A DNA stretch of 64,000 nt from Sphingomonas melonis (GCF_013409985.1 NZ_JACCBY010000009.1:85172-149171); one strand, 5' to 3'; positions 33,504 through 46,062 are shown, counted from the first letter of the stretch. The notes: generated from the letters alone by a model not told the origin. Numbers and translations: made by a program.

Positions 33504-34529
33504 TCAGCCGCCCTCGCGGTCGAGCAGCGCGCGCTTGCGCGCGACGCCATAGGCATAGCCGCCGAGCCCGCCGTCGCTGCGGGTGACGCGGTGACAGGGA
33601 ACGACGACCGCCAGCGGGTTGCTGCCGCAGGCAGTGCCCGCCGCGCGCACCGCGCCGGGCTGGCCGGCGGCGGCGGCAAGTTCGGCATAGCTGCGTGTCT
33701 CGCCCGGCGGGATCGTCTTGAGCGCCTGCCACACCGCCTCCTGGAAGGCGGTGCCGCGCACGTCGAGCGGCAGTGCGGTGTCGCGACCGGGGGCCTCGAC
33801 GCGCGCCACCACCTCGGCGGCGAGCGCCGCCAGCGCCGCGTCACCCGGCGCGATCGTCGCCTGCGGGAAGCGCGCCGCCAGCGCCGCCGCATCCTCGTCG
33901 AACGCGACGCGGCACAGGCCCTTGTCGGTCGCCGCGACCAGCAGCGGGCCGAGCGTCGTCATCGCCTGCGTCCAGCGGATCGTCACGCCTGCGCCGCCGC
34001 GGGCCCAGGCGCTCGGCGCCATGCCGAGCCGCCGGGCGCCATCGGCATAGAAGCGGCTCGCTGCGCCATAGCCCGCATCGTAGATCGCATCGGTGACGCG
34101 CGCCTCGCGTTGCAGCGCATCCGCCGCCCGTCCGGCGCGCAGCGCCCGCGCATAGGCCGCCGGGCTGACCCCGGTGGCGCGGGTGAACAGGCGCTGGAAA
34201 TGATGCGGCGCATAGCCGACCCGGGCGGCGAGCGCGGCCAGCCCGACCGGTGCATCCGCCGCCGTGATCAGCGCGATCGCCTCGGCGACGGCGCGGCTGT
34301 CGCGCGCGACATCGTCGGGCGTGCAGCGCAGGCAGGCGCGATAGCCCGCCGCGCGCGCTGTGGCGCCATCAGGCAGGAAGGTGACGTTCTCGCGCCGCGG
34401 ATGCCGCGCCGGGCAGCTCGGCTTGCAATAGATGCCGGTGGTCCGCACCGCGACGACGAACGCGCCGTCGTGCGCGCGGTCGCGGGCGGCGAATGCGGCC
34501 CAGGCCGCGTCCTGATCGATGATCGTCAT
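33504..34529 (-). CDS. ada: Ada: methylphosphotriester/O6-methylguanine-DNA methyltransferase and regulator
   Basis: A 341-residue two-part protein. The N-terminal zinc domain has Cys35, Cys39, Cys66 and Cys69, with Cys35 the methylphosphotriester acceptor. An AraC-type helix-turn-helix occupies about 85-180. The C-terminal methyltransferase carries acceptor Cys312 in PCHRV. Once methylated it would activate its own adaptive-response genes. No alkB or alkA is adjacent here. Confidence 0.95.
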   Translation of the reverse strand: MTIIDQDAAWAAFAARDRAHDGAFVVAVRTTGIYCKPSCPARHPRRENVTFLPDGATARAAGYRACLRCTPDDVARDSRAVAEAIALITAADAPVGLAALAARVGYAPHHFQRLFTRATGVSPAAYARALRAGRAADALQREARVTDAIYDAGYGAASRFYADGARRLGMAPSAWARGGAGVTIRWTQAMTTLGPLLVAATDKGLCRVAFDEDAAALAARFPQATIAPGDAALAALAAEVVARVEAPGRDTALPLDVRGTAFQEAVWQALKTIPPGETRSYAELAAAAGQPGAVRAAGTACGSNPLAVVVPCHRVTRSDGGLGGYAYGVARKRALLDREGG

Positions 34530-34578
34530 GTCATTGCGATAGCCGATCGTGCGTCGCGGCCCATCCCGCCGCTTGCGG

Positions 34579-35514
34579 TCAAATCCCGGTGCCGCGCACC
34601 GGCGGCAGCCGGCGCAGCGCGGCGACGTCCTGCGCGCCCGCGGCGAGGGCGCCGACCCGCTCTAGCCCCTTGCTGATGTCGCCGCCCGCACCCGGCAGCA
34701 GCAGCCGGGCCCGCGTATAGCGGTCCGCCGCCTCGCGATACCGCCCCGCCGCCTCCGCGCAGAGCGCCAGGTTGAACATCGTCGGGCCATGGTCGGGCGC
34801 CATCCGGTCGACCTCCGCGAAGGCGGCGCAGGCGGCGGCGGGATCGCTCTTGGTCAGGTGCACCGCCTCGCGGAACCGGTCGGCGGCGGCGTCGGGCAGG
34901 CCGTCGCGCTTCTCCTGCACGCGGACGGTATAGCGTTCGGCGTGCGGCGCGAGGTCGAGCCGCACCTCGGCGGCGACCGCTTCGATCATGCTGCTCACCG
35001 CCGCCGGCACGTTGCCGGGGACGCCGCCATCCTCGCACCAGTTGCTGCGGTCGTCGCGCGTCTTGGTCGCGGCATAGGGATCGCGGCCGCCGCCCGGCCG
35101 CGCCAGCCGCAACTCGGCGCGCAGCGCGATCGTCCGGCGCACGCAGGCGACGCTATAGGTCACGCGGCGCGTGCATTTGTTGTCCTTGCGCTCGGTGCAG
35201 CGCTCGCGCCCCTCGGTATAGCCGCTGTCGACGACCTGGACGTTGGTCCGCCCGGTCAGCAGCCCGTCGGGCCGCAGCGAGGGCGGGATCAGCCGGGCAT
35301 GCGGCACCCCGTCGGCATCGAGCTTGGCGAGCCGCCGTTCGATCGCATCGGCGAGTTCCTCGCCATCGGGGCCGCCGAACGGCCCGACCGCGATCGTCGG
35401 CAGGACGCTCGCCGCCCGTGCGCCCGCCGCAAAGACGCCGTCGACATGGATCGTCTCGGCCGCCGCAGGCAGCGCGAGCACCGACCCAACCGCCACCGCC
35501 GCCCACCACCGCAT
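34579..35514 (-). CDS. Periplasmic hypothetical protein with TPR-like C-terminus
   Basis: A 311-residue protein with a Sec signal (RWWAAVAVGSVLALPAAA). The middle region (about 30-200) resembles proteins that read 'IAVGPFGG...ELADAIERRL' as in CsgG/TolB-N-type folds, with a Cys-rich stretch (RERCTERKDNKCTRR). The last 100 residues look like two TPR helical pairs. The ATG at 35514 is chosen because AAGGAGT sits just before it; five residues upstream another ATG lacks this. Function unknown. Confidence 0.62.
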   Translation of the reverse strand: MRWWAAVAVGSVLALPAAAETIHVDGVFAAGARAASVLPTIAVGPFGGPDGEELADAIERRLAKLDADGVPHARLIPPSLRPDGLLTGRTNVQVVDSGYTEGRERCTERKDNKCTRRVTYSVACVRRTIALRAELRLARPGGGRDPYAATKTRDDRSNWCEDGGVPGNVPAAVSSMIEAVAAEVRLDLAPHAERYTVRVQEKRDGLPDAAADRFREAVHLTKSDPAAACAAFAEVDRMAPDHGPTMFNLALCAEAAGRYREAADRYTRARLLLPGAGGDISKGLERVGALAAGAQDVAALRRLPPVRGTGI

Positions 35515-35924
35515 CGTCGACTCCTTCATACCCCGTGACTATACCAGCGCCCCTGAACAGAGGCTGCGCACGCGCGGCGTTGGTGCCCACGGCGTGCAAG
35601 CTCCGTCCAATCGTCGCTCCTTCCGTCACGAAGTTCGAGCGCGCCACCACTCCGAGGTGGGGGAAAGCTAAACGGCGCGATAATTGCGGCAACCTGACGC
35701 GGCAGGGTGCCACCCGCCCCACACCTCCCGATCGCAGCGTCACCGCCATGTCGCCGACGGGCGACCAAGAGGGCATGGTCAAACCATCGGCCGACCAGCA
35801 CTTTGCCGCCCCCTCTACTTGCGCTTGCCGGCCCCTCATGCTAGCCGCCCGCCACCCATAGCAGGCGTGCATTCGCGCGCCCTCTTCCCCATGGGCCAAC
35901 ATTCGGCACGAGGACTTCAGCTCC
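35515..35924. other. Upstream region of the atp operon
   Basis: About 410 bp without a supported gene; short open frames here look random. It must contain the promoter of atpHAGDC. A GATAAT at about 35681 could be a -10 box, but no good -35 partner is seen. Confidence 0.5.
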
Positions 35925-36479
35925 GTGGAGACATCCGGCGGTATTCAGGCAAGCTTAGGTGGGCGCTACGCGATCGCATTGTTCGATCTCGCGCGCGACG
36001 CCAAGACGATCGACACCGTCGAATCCAGCCTCGCCACGGTGCGCGACGCACTGGCCCAGAGCGACGACTTCCGCGCGCTCACCGTCAGCCCGCTGGTCGC
36101 CCGCGGCGCCGCGGTGAAGGCGGTGCTCGCCACCGCCGACAGCCTCGGCATCGACGCCACCACCAAGAATTTCCTCGGCGTCCTTGCCGAGAACCGCCGC
36201 CTCGGCCAGCTGCCCGCGATCATCCGCGCCTTCCGCCAGCTCGCCGCCCGCCATCGCGGCGAGATCGCGGCGGAGGTCACCAGCGCGCATCCGCTCGACG
36301 AGCAGCAGGTGATCGAACTGAAGCAGCAGCTGCGCCAACGCGTCGGCCGCGACGTTTCCGTCGACCTGTCGGTCGACCCCGAACTGCTCGGCGGCCTGGT
36401 CGTCCGCATCGGTTCACAGATGATCGATTCGTCGATCCGCACCCGTCTCAATACTCTCGCGCACGCGATGAAGGGCTAA
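35925..36479 (+). CDS. atpH: F1F0 ATP synthase subunit delta
   Basis: A 184-residue OSCP/delta subunit starting from GTG (35925). It shows the family's 'GRYAIALFDLARD' N-terminus and the C-terminal 'DPELLGGLVVRIGSQMIDSSI' signature. It connects the F1 head to the peripheral stalk. First gene of the atpHAGDC operon; the F0 genes are elsewhere, as is usual in alphaproteobacteria. Confidence 0.95.
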   Translation: METSGGIQASLGGRYAIALFDLARDAKTIDTVESSLATVRDALAQSDDFRALTVSPLVARGAAVKAVLATADSLGIDATTKNFLGVLAENRRLGQLPAIIRAFRQLAARHRGEIAAEVTSAHPLDEQQVIELKQQLRQRVGRDVSVDLSVDPELLGGLVVRIGSQMIDSSIRTRLNTLAHAMKG

Positions 36480-36483
36480 GAAC

Positions 36484-38013
<1,530 letters not shown>

Positions 38014-38018
38014 TCTGG

Positions 38019-38084
38019 CGTCACCCCAGCGAACGCTGGGGTCTCGCAGTAACGGGGAGACCCCGGCTTTCGCCGGGGTGACGG
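38019..38084. repeat. Palindromic element between atpA and atpG
   Basis: Two adjoining hairpins: CCCCAGCGAACGCTGGGG and ACCCCGGCTTTCGCCGGGGT, bounded by CGTCA and TGACGG. The outer bases match the GTCACCCC family, but the core differs. The structure lies inside the operon mRNA and ends 10 bp before the atpG ATG. Confidence 0.8.
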
Positions 38085-38094
38085 TAGGAAAAAT

Positions 38095-38979
38095 ATGGCG
38101 TCGTTGAAGGCCCTCAAGATCCGGATCAACTCGGTCAAATCGACCCAGAAGATCACCAAGGCGATGAAGATGGTCGCCGCCGCCAAGCTGCGCCGGGCGC
38201 AGGAAGCGGCGCAGGCCGGCCGTCCCTATGCGGAGCGGCTGGAGGCGGTCGTCTCCAGCCTGTCGCGCCAGCTCGCCGGTGGCGCGAACGTTTCGCCGCT
38301 GCTGTCGGGCACCGGCAAGGACCAGGTGCATCTGCTGGTCGTCGCGACCTCGGAGCGCGGCCTGGCGGGTGCGTTCAACACCAACATCGTCCGCGCCGCC
38401 CGCCGCAAGGCGGAGGAGCTGGAGGCGCAGGGCAAGACCGTGCGCTTCTATCTCGCCGGCAAGAAGGGGCGGGTGCTCAAGCGCTTCTACCCGAATGCGA
38501 TCCTCGCCGATCACGAGCTCGGCGGCCACAAGACGCTCGGTTTCCAGCAGGCGCGCGAAGTCGCCGACGATCTGCTCGCGCGCTATGCCGCGGGCGAGTT
38601 CGACGTCGCACATTTGTTCTACGCCAAGTTCGTCTCGGCGCTGGTGCAGCTTCCCGTCGGCCGCCAGATCATCCCGGTCGCGGTCGATGATACCAAGGCG
38701 GACGTGCCGGTCACCTCGGCGGGCGCCGTGGTCGAATACGAGCCCGACGAGGAGCAGATCCTCGCCGACCTGCTGCCGCGCAACGTCGCGGTCCAGGTGT
38801 TCCGCGCGATGCTCGAAAACGCCGCATCCGAGCAGGGCAGCCGCATGAATGCGATGGACAATGCTACCCGCAACGCGGGCGACATGATCAATCGCCTGTC
38901 GATCCAGTATAACCGCACGCGTCAGGCCGCGATCACGACCGAGCTGGTCGAGATCATCTCCGGCGCCGAAGCGCTCTAA
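38095..38979 (+). CDS. atpG: F1F0 ATP synthase subunit gamma
   Basis: A 294-residue central-stalk subunit with the conserved N-terminal helix 'IRINSVKSTQKITKAMKMVA' and the C-terminal 'NATRNAGDMINRLSIQYNR' helix that rotates in the hexamer. A TAGGAA ribosome site remains between the upstream palindrome and the ATG. Confidence 0.97.
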   Translation: MASLKALKIRINSVKSTQKITKAMKMVAAAKLRRAQEAAQAGRPYAERLEAVVSSLSRQLAGGANVSPLLSGTGKDQVHLLVVATSERGLAGAFNTNIVRAARRKAEELEAQGKTVRFYLAGKKGRVLKRFYPNAILADHELGGHKTLGFQQAREVADDLLARYAAGEFDVAHLFYAKFVSALVQLPVGRQIIPVAVDDTKADVPVTSAGAVVEYEPDEEQILADLLPRNVAVQVFRAMLENAASEQGSRMNAMDNATRNAGDMINRLSIQYNRTRQAAITTELVEIISGAEAL

Positions 38980-39004
38980 CGAATCCGAAGCAGGAAGAAC
39001 CGCC

Positions 39005-40486
<1,482 letters not shown>

Positions 40487-40496
40487 CCCTATCAAG

Positions 40497-40601
40497 GCCC
40501 CTCCCCTTCAGGGGAGGGGTTGGGGTGGGGCCTGTCCGCGGACGTGAGTCTCGGTGAGACATCCCCCACCCCCAAACCCCTCCCCTGAAGGGGAGGGGCT
40601 T
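40497..40601. repeat. Palindromic element between atpD and atpC
   Basis: A 105-bp inverted repeat whose arms contain CCCCTCCCCTTCAGGGGAGG and its complement flanked by TTGGGGTGGGG / CCCCCACCCCCAA. Each arm is itself a hairpin. Related in style to the elements at 55018-55135 and 62271-62405. It lies within the atp operon. Confidence 0.85.
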
Positions 40602-40614
40602 AGGAACACAAGAC

Positions 40615-40866
40615 ATGCTCCACTTCGAACTCGTCACGCCCGAAAAGCTGGTCCGCTCCGAGGACGTCTATATGGTGGTGGTGCCCGGCACCGAGGGTGA
40701 CTTCGGCGTGCTCGAAGGCCATGCGCCGCTTATGTCGACCGTCCGCGACGGCGCGCTGTCGGTCTACCGTACCGAGGGTGCCCAGCCCGAGACGATCGCG
40801 ATCCAGGGCGGCTTCGCCGAGGTCAACGCCAAGGGCCTCACCGTGCTGGCCGAAAAGGCCGCCTGA
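40615..40866 (+). CDS. atpC: F1F0 ATP synthase subunit epsilon (short form)
   Basis: An 83-residue epsilon subunit consisting only of the N-terminal beta-sandwich ('LHFELVTPEKLVRSEDVYMV', 'GTEGDFGVLEGHAPL'). The C-terminal helical hairpin that inhibits ATP hydrolysis in E. coli is absent, as is common in alphaproteobacteria, where inhibition is usually taken over by a separate zeta protein. Last gene of the operon. Confidence 0.95.
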   Translation: MLHFELVTPEKLVRSEDVYMVVVPGTEGDFGVLEGHAPLMSTVRDGALSVYRTEGAQPETIAIQGGFAEVNAKGLTVLAEKAA

Positions 40867-40984
40867 AGCTCAATCGGCCGGTAATTTGTTGGCCGGTAAG
40901 GCGATTTTTGGCGCGCTGTCCTGAACTGCGCGCCGCCGCTAAACGATGAGCCGTACACCCGGCTCTTTTGCATCAGTGCAGAAA

Positions 40985-41014
40985 CGGAAACGATCGGGGG
41001 AGACCGTTTCGATT
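40985..41014. repeat. CGGAAACGATCG...CGTTTCGATT palindrome, copy 1
   Basis: Imperfect inverted repeat of GAAACGAT. The outer bases CGGAAACGATCG and CGTTTCGATT are shared with 63654-63683. Both copies lie shortly upstream of a MITE-like element at the end of an operon. Confidence 0.5.
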
Positions 41015-41033
41015 AAGGTGTCCATGCCAACCT

Positions 41034-41140
41034 CGTCACCCCGGACGTGTTCCGGGGTCCACTCTGCGGCGAGGAGAAAGGCTTGAGGCGGCACCCTTCT
41101 CTTGCGGTCCGGTGGACCCCGGAACACGTCCGGGGTGACG
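41034..41140. repeat. MITE-like palindromic element, copy 2
   Basis: 107-bp full copy, in reverse orientation relative to 8609-8716. The arms read CGTCACCCCGGACGTGTTCC and complement, and the core contains GGCGAGGAGAAAGGCTTGA. Confidence 0.85.
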
Positions 41141-41298
41141 CATTTGACTGGGAGACGGATCAAGCCTTCATCAGCGCGGCCGTATGCTGCCGCCCCGGCA
41201 GGGAGAGGCATTGCACACAACCCTGATGCCGCCCCGTCCGGCCCCCTGTTTCCGCGACCGCCGGAAGCCGGGGCGGGGGCATCCCCCCGCCCGACCCC

Positions 41299-42285
41299 TT
41301 ATGCCTTGAACAAGGACGGCCCCTTCTTGACTACCGTCACGCCCGCCGCGTCGGTCACCGCATAGGTGAACCCCGGCAACAGGCAGAAGGCACCGACCTC
41401 GCCCTGCGGCGACAGCGCGAGGAAGCCGACCTGCGTTCCCTTGATCGCATCGCCGCGCAGCGTGGCGATATGGCGCACCACCTCCTCGCACGCCGCCTGC
41501 GGCGACAGGCCGGCGCGCATCGACGCGACGACGCGCGCGCTGCCCGACACGCGCGTCACCTCCTCGCCCAGGCCGGTGGAGGTCGCGGCGCCGACGCCCG
41601 CCTCGACATAGAGGCCCGCGCCGACCTGCGGCGAATCGCCGACCCGCCCGCGCATCTTGAACGCCATGCCGGATGTCGTGCATGCCCCGGCCATCCGCCC
41701 GTCCGCGGATCGCGCGAGCAGGCCGATCGTGTCGTGGTCGAGCGCGCCGCCGCGCGGACGGCGGTTCTCGATATTGGCCACCGGCTTGTATTGCGAGGTC
41801 TTGAGCCATTCGCGCCACGCCTGCTCCGCCTCCGGGGTGAGCAAATTGACCTTCGGAAAGCCCTGGTCGCGGGCGAAGCGCGTCGCGCCCTCGCCGACGA
41901 TGAAGGTGTGCGGCGTCTTCTCCATCACCCGCCGCGCGACGGAGATGGCGTGTACCGTATCCTCCAGCGCCGCCACCGCGCCGACGCCGCCGCGGTCGTC
42001 CATGATGACCGCGTCGAGCGTCACCCGGCCGTCACGATCGGGATAGCCGCTATAGCCGACCGAATGGTTGTTGGGATCCGCCTCGGGCACCATGCCGCCG
42101 GCCTCGACCGCGTCGATCAGCGTGCCGCCGGCCGTCAGCCGCGCGAAGGCGGCGTCATTGGCCGCCGCGCCGAAATCCCAGGTCGAGACGATCATCGCAC
42201 CCGCGCCGGGCTGCGCCGCCCCGGCCAGCGAGGCCATGCCGGCGGTTGCCGCCGCTCCACCCAGAAAGCCGCGCCGTGTCGTCAT
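41299..42285 (-). CDS. N4-(beta-N-acetylglucosaminyl)-L-asparaginase / isoaspartyl peptidase-type Ntn hydrolase
   Basis: A 328-residue precursor with a twin-arginine-type signal (MTTRRGFLGGAAATAG). Thr186 in 'HDTIGLLA' is the autoprocessing site and nucleophile of the asparaginase type 2 family; 'GVGDSP-like' RGRVGDSPQVGAG and the C-terminal 'GACTTSG' region support it. The mature alpha/beta enzyme would cleave GlcNAc-Asn or related amide bonds in the periplasm. ATG 42285 is preferred to the GTG two codons upstream. Confidence 0.85.
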   Translation of the reverse strand: MTTRRGFLGGAAATAGMASLAGAAQPGAGAMIVSTWDFGAAANDAAFARLTAGGTLIDAVEAGGMVPEADPNNHSVGYSGYPDRDGRVTLDAVIMDDRGGVGAVAALEDTVHAISVARRVMEKTPHTFIVGEGATRFARDQGFPKVNLLTPEAEQAWREWLKTSQYKPVANIENRRPRGGALDHDTIGLLARSADGRMAGACTTSGMAFKMRGRVGDSPQVGAGLYVEAGVGAATSTGLGEEVTRVSGSARVVASMRAGLSPQAACEEVVRHIATLRGDAIKGTQVGFLALSPQGEVGAFCLLPGFTYAVTDAAGVTVVKKGPSLFKA

Positions 42286-42317
42286 CTGCACATCCCCGTT
42301 GGACCTGGATTGGTCTG

Positions 42318-44489
42318 CTAGAGGAAGTTATACGGATCGACGTCCACCGTCACGCGCGCTTTGGCCGGCCAGTCGAGCGCGCCGAGCCAGTCGCGGATCA
42401 CGTCCTGCACGTCGAGTGCGCGGCGGGCATGGACGAGCAGGCGATAGCGATGCCGCCCGCGCAGCATCGCCAGCGGGGCGGGGGCGGGGCCGTAGACCGC
42501 CATCCCCTCGACCTGCGGCGCCGATCGCGCCACCAGCCGCGCGACCTCGTTGGCGCACGCCTGTTCCTCCGACGAGACGACGATCGCGGCATAGCGGCCG
42601 AACGGCGGCGCACCGGCGTCGCGCCGCGCCTCGGTCTCGGCTTCGTAGAAGGCCTCGGCATCGCCGGTGACCAGCGCCTGCATCACCTGCGCCTTGGGAC
42701 TGTGCGTCTGGATGAAGACATGGCCGGGCTTGGCACCGCGCCCGGCGCGCCCCGACACCTGCCGGATCTGCTGGAAGGTGCGCTCGGCGGCGCGCAGGTC
42801 GCCGCCCTCCAGCCCGAGGTCGGCGTCAACCACACCCACCAGCGTCAGGTTGGGGAAGTGATATCCCTTGGTGACCAATTGCGTGCCGACGACGATGTCG
42901 ATGTCGCCCGCCTCCATCCGCCCGACGAACTCCGCCGCCTTGGCCGGCGACCAGATCGTGTCGGAGGTGACGACCGCGGTCTTCGCCTCGGGGAACAGCG
43001 CGGTGACCTCGTCGGCGATCCGCTCGACACCGGGCCCGCAGGCGACGAGGCTGTCCTCCTCCTTGCATTCGGGGCAGGCGCGCGGCGTCGGCATGACATG
43101 GCCGCAATGATGACAGGCCAGTCGCCGTGTCAGCCGGTGCTCGACCATCCAGGCGGTGCAATTGGGGCATTGAAAGCGATGCCCGCAGGTCCGGCACAGC
43201 GTCAGCGGCGCATAGCCGCGGCGGTTGAGGAACAGCAGCGACTGTTCCCCCTTGGCGAGCGTCTCCTCCAGCGCGGTGACGAGCTTGGGGGCGAGCCAGC
43301 GGCCGCGTTCGGGGGGCTGCTGGATCAGGTCGATCGCCTCGATCGTCGGCATCTCCGCGGCGCCGTAGCGGCCGGGCAGCTTGAGTTCGGCATAGCGGCC
43401 GACGGCGACCTGCTGGCGCGTCTCGATCGCCGGGGTGGCGCTGGCGAGGATCACCGGGCAGCCTTCGAACTTGCCGCGCATCACCGCGACGTCGCGGGCG
43501 TGATAATGGACGCCCTCTTCCTGCTTGAAGCTGGTCTCGTGCGCCTCGTCGACGACGATCAGGCCGAGGTTGCGATAGGGCAGGAACAGCGCCGAGCGCG
43601 CGCCGACGGTCACCAGCGCCTCGCCGGTCGCGATGGCGCGCCAGGCGCGGCGACGCTGGGTCGAGCGCAGTCCCGAATGCCATGCGACCGGCTCGCAGCC
43701 GAAGCGATCATGGAAGCGCTTGAGGAACGGCTCGGTCAGCGCGATCTCGGGGAGCAGGACGAGGCATTGCCGGCCCTGCCGGATCGCCTCGGCGACCGCC
43801 TCGAAATAGACCTCGGTCTTGCCCGAGCCGGTGACGCCGTCGAGCAGCGTCGGGCGGAATTCGTGCGCCGCGACCCCCTCGACCAGCGTCGCCGCCGCCG
43901 CCTGCTGTTCGCCGGCGAGCTGCGGCGGGCCGAAGGCGGGATCGGGGTGCGGATAGGGGCTGTCGATCGCGACCTCGACCGCCTCGATTGCGCCGACCTT
44001 GACGAGGCCGCGGATCACGGCGTCGGACACGTCGGCCATCGTCGCCAGTTCGCGGATCAGCCCTTGGCGATCGCCGATCCGCTCCAGCGCCTGTTCGCGC
44101 TGCGGGGTGAGCCGCGGCGGCACGTGGCCGGTGACGCGATACTCGGTCGCGGTGCGCTTGCCCTCGAGCGCCGAGGTCGAGGCGAGCGCCATCCGCACCA
44201 CCGAGGCGGGCGGGGCGAGATAATAATCCGCGGTCCATTCGACCAGCCGGCGCAGCGGCGCGGCGAGCGGCGGCACCTCGACCACGCCGAGCAGCGGGCG
44301 CAACCGGTTGTCGCCGACCTCGGCATCGGAGGGCAGCCGCTCGGGCTCCCAGACGACGCCGAGCAGCTGGCGCGGCCCGAGCGGGGCGATGACGACCGAA
44401 CCCGGCTCGACCGCCATGCCCGTCGGCACGCGATAATCGAGCGGGCCGAGCGCGGAGTTGAGGACGAGGACGCGGGCACGCGAAGACAT
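42318..44489 (-). CDS. priA: Primosomal protein N' (replication restart helicase)
   Basis: A 723-residue helicase with an N-terminal DNA-binding domain, Walker A GVTGSGKT (218-225), DEAH at 314-317 (VVDEAHETSFKQ) and a double zinc cluster ('CRTCGHRFQCPNC' and 'CHHCGHVMPTPRACPEC'). It reloads the replisome at stalled forks. The frame stays open far upstream into the neighbouring gene, but the ATG at 44489 gives the family N-terminus. Confidence 0.96.
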   Translation of the reverse strand: MSSRARVLVLNSALGPLDYRVPTGMAVEPGSVVIAPLGPRQLLGVVWEPERLPSDAEVGDNRLRPLLGVVEVPPLAAPLRRLVEWTADYYLAPPASVVRMALASTSALEGKRTATEYRVTGHVPPRLTPQREQALERIGDRQGLIRELATMADVSDAVIRGLVKVGAIEAVEVAIDSPYPHPDPAFGPPQLAGEQQAAAATLVEGVAAHEFRPTLLDGVTGSGKTEVYFEAVAEAIRQGRQCLVLLPEIALTEPFLKRFHDRFGCEPVAWHSGLRSTQRRRAWRAIATGEALVTVGARSALFLPYRNLGLIVVDEAHETSFKQEEGVHYHARDVAVMRGKFEGCPVILASATPAIETRQQVAVGRYAELKLPGRYGAAEMPTIEAIDLIQQPPERGRWLAPKLVTALEETLAKGEQSLLFLNRRGYAPLTLCRTCGHRFQCPNCTAWMVEHRLTRRLACHHCGHVMPTPRACPECKEEDSLVACGPGVERIADEVTALFPEAKTAVVTSDTIWSPAKAAEFVGRMEAGDIDIVVGTQLVTKGYHFPNLTLVGVVDADLGLEGGDLRAAERTFQQIRQVSGRAGRGAKPGHVFIQTHSPKAQVMQALVTGDAEAFYEAETEARRDAGAPPFGRYAAIVVSSEEQACANEVARLVARSAPQVEGMAVYGPAPAPLAMLRGRHRYRLLVHARRALDVQDVIRDWLGALDWPAKARVTVDVDPYNFL

Positions 44490-44530
44490 GACCGGCCCCA
44501 TATGGGGGCTCGGCGACTCGTCGGAAAGCG

Positions 44531-45988
44531 CTAAGCGGCCTTGCGCACGGTTGCGGCGCGCCGCTGGCCGACGCGGGCGCGCTTGGCGGCGTAGAGCACC
44601 ACGTCGGCGCGACGGGCGAAGTCGCGCAGCGAGTGGCAATCCGCGTCGAACAGCGCGAGCCCCACCGAACCGGCGCTGGTCATGGTGATGCCGCCGCTCT
44701 CGACCGGAATCTGCAACGCCGCCTCGAGCCGGTCGCGCAGCCGCTCCGGATCGGCGATCATCGCCGGGTCGGTGATCACCACCGCGAATTCGTCGCCGCC
44801 GATCCGCGCGGTGAAGCAGGTCCGCAGCCACGGCTCGGTCAGCGCCACCCCGGTCAGCCGCAACACGTCGTCGCCGACGCCATGGCCGAGCGAATCGTTG
44901 ATGTCCTTGAACCCGTCGAGATCGATCAGCGCCAGCATCAGCGGCGACCCGTCGACCCGCGCCCGCCGCATCGCTTGATCGAGTTCGCGGTCGAAGGCGG
45001 CGCGATTGGGAATGCCGGTCAGCGAATCGGTGTCGGCGGAATGGCGCAGCCGCGTTTCCAGCTCGTGCCGCTCGGTGATATCCTGGAACACCCCGACCAG
45101 CGCCTGCACGACGCCGTCGCGCGTCTCGACCTCGGCCGTGGCGCGTACGCGGCGGCGCTGGCCCTCGGCGGTGATCAGGTCGGTGTCGAACTCGAAGGGC
45201 TCGCCGGTTTCCAGCGTCCGGGTGATCGTCGCGCTGACCATCTTGCGGGCATGTGGCGGGTAGAAATCGAGCGCTTCGGCAAGCGGGGGTTCGGTGCCGA
45301 CCGGCAGGCCGTGGATGCGGAAGACGTTCTCCGACCATTCGAGCGCCGCATCGGCCACCGACATGCGCCACGATCCGATCATCGCGATCCGCTCCGCCTG
45401 GCGGAAGATGCGGTCCTTGCGCGCCAGCCGCCGCAGCAGCTCCTCGCCGGTCGTGGCGATCCGGACGGCTTCGTTCGCGGTGCGGCGGGCGGCGATCAGC
45501 GCCTCAGCGAGGCTGGCGAGGTGCTGCAAGGCGGCCTGGCCCGCCGCGTTGAGCGAGCGCGGGCTGGTGTCGAGGACGCAGAGCGTGCCGATCGGCTGAC
45601 GGACGCCGGCACCGTCGGCGACGTGGATCGCGGTGCCTGCATAGAAGCGCATGCCGGCGTCTGTGACGAGCGGGAAGGGGGCGAAGCGGGCGTCCTCGCT
45701 GAGGTCGTCGACGATCAGCGGCTGGGCCTGACGGATGGTACGGTCGCAGAAAGCGACATTGCGGTCGAGTTCGCGCTCGCCGGGCACCGTGCTCGCCTTG
45801 ATCCACAGCCGCTTTTGGTCGATCAGCGTGATCAGGGCGATGGGGCAGCCGAGCAGCTCCGCCGCCAGCGCGACGAGTGCGTCGAACTCCTTTTCGGGTT
45901 CGGTGTCGAGCAGCGCCAGCGCATGAAGCGCGGCAAGCCGGCCGGATTCGTCATAGGGCGGGTGGGATGACGAGGGATGATCACTCAT
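44531..45988 (-). CDS. GAF-PAS-GGDEF diguanylate cyclase
   Basis: A 485-residue signalling enzyme. A GAF domain (about 25-165), a PAS domain with C-terminal motif (about 195-305) and a GGDEF domain (315-478) with an intact GGDEF at 397-401. It should make cyclic di-GMP. The usual RxxD inhibitory site upstream of GGDEF reads RTCF, so product inhibition is probably lost. No membrane segment; cytosolic. It is divergent from xerC. Confidence 0.92.
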   Translation of the reverse strand: MSDHPSSSHPPYDESGRLAALHALALLDTEPEKEFDALVALAAELLGCPIALITLIDQKRLWIKASTVPGERELDRNVAFCDRTIRQAQPLIVDDLSEDARFAPFPLVTDAGMRFYAGTAIHVADGAGVRQPIGTLCVLDTSPRSLNAAGQAALQHLASLAEALIAARRTANEAVRIATTGEELLRRLARKDRIFRQAERIAMIGSWRMSVADAALEWSENVFRIHGLPVGTEPPLAEALDFYPPHARKMVSATITRTLETGEPFEFDTDLITAEGQRRRVRATAEVETRDGVVQALVGVFQDITERHELETRLRHSADTDSLTGIPNRAAFDRELDQAMRRARVDGSPLMLALIDLDGFKDINDSLGHGVGDDVLRLTGVALTEPWLRTCFTARIGGDEFAVVITDPAMIADPERLRDRLEAALQIPVESGGITMTSAGSVGLALFDADCHSLRDFARRADVVLYAAKRARVGQRRAATVRKAA

Positions 45989-46062
45989 GGCCGCTATGGT
46001 GTTGTCCTGAAACAGTTAAAATGTTGTTCCTTAACCCGTGACGGTGCGCCGGCGGTGCCGCG

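Larger units (their letters stand above)
40867..41298. other. Gap between atpC and the asparaginase-like gene
   Basis: About 430 bp without a gene. It holds a 9-nt direct repeat GGCCGGTAA just after atpC, a GAAACGAT-type imperfect palindrome (40985-41014), and a full MITE-like element (41034-41140). Confidence 0.65.

Noticed and set aside
44490..45371. N-terminal extension of priA by about 290 codons into the diguanylate cyclase gene
   Set aside because: PriA's own N-terminus begins at the ATG at 44489 with the expected sequence; the extension is the other frame of the cyclase gene.
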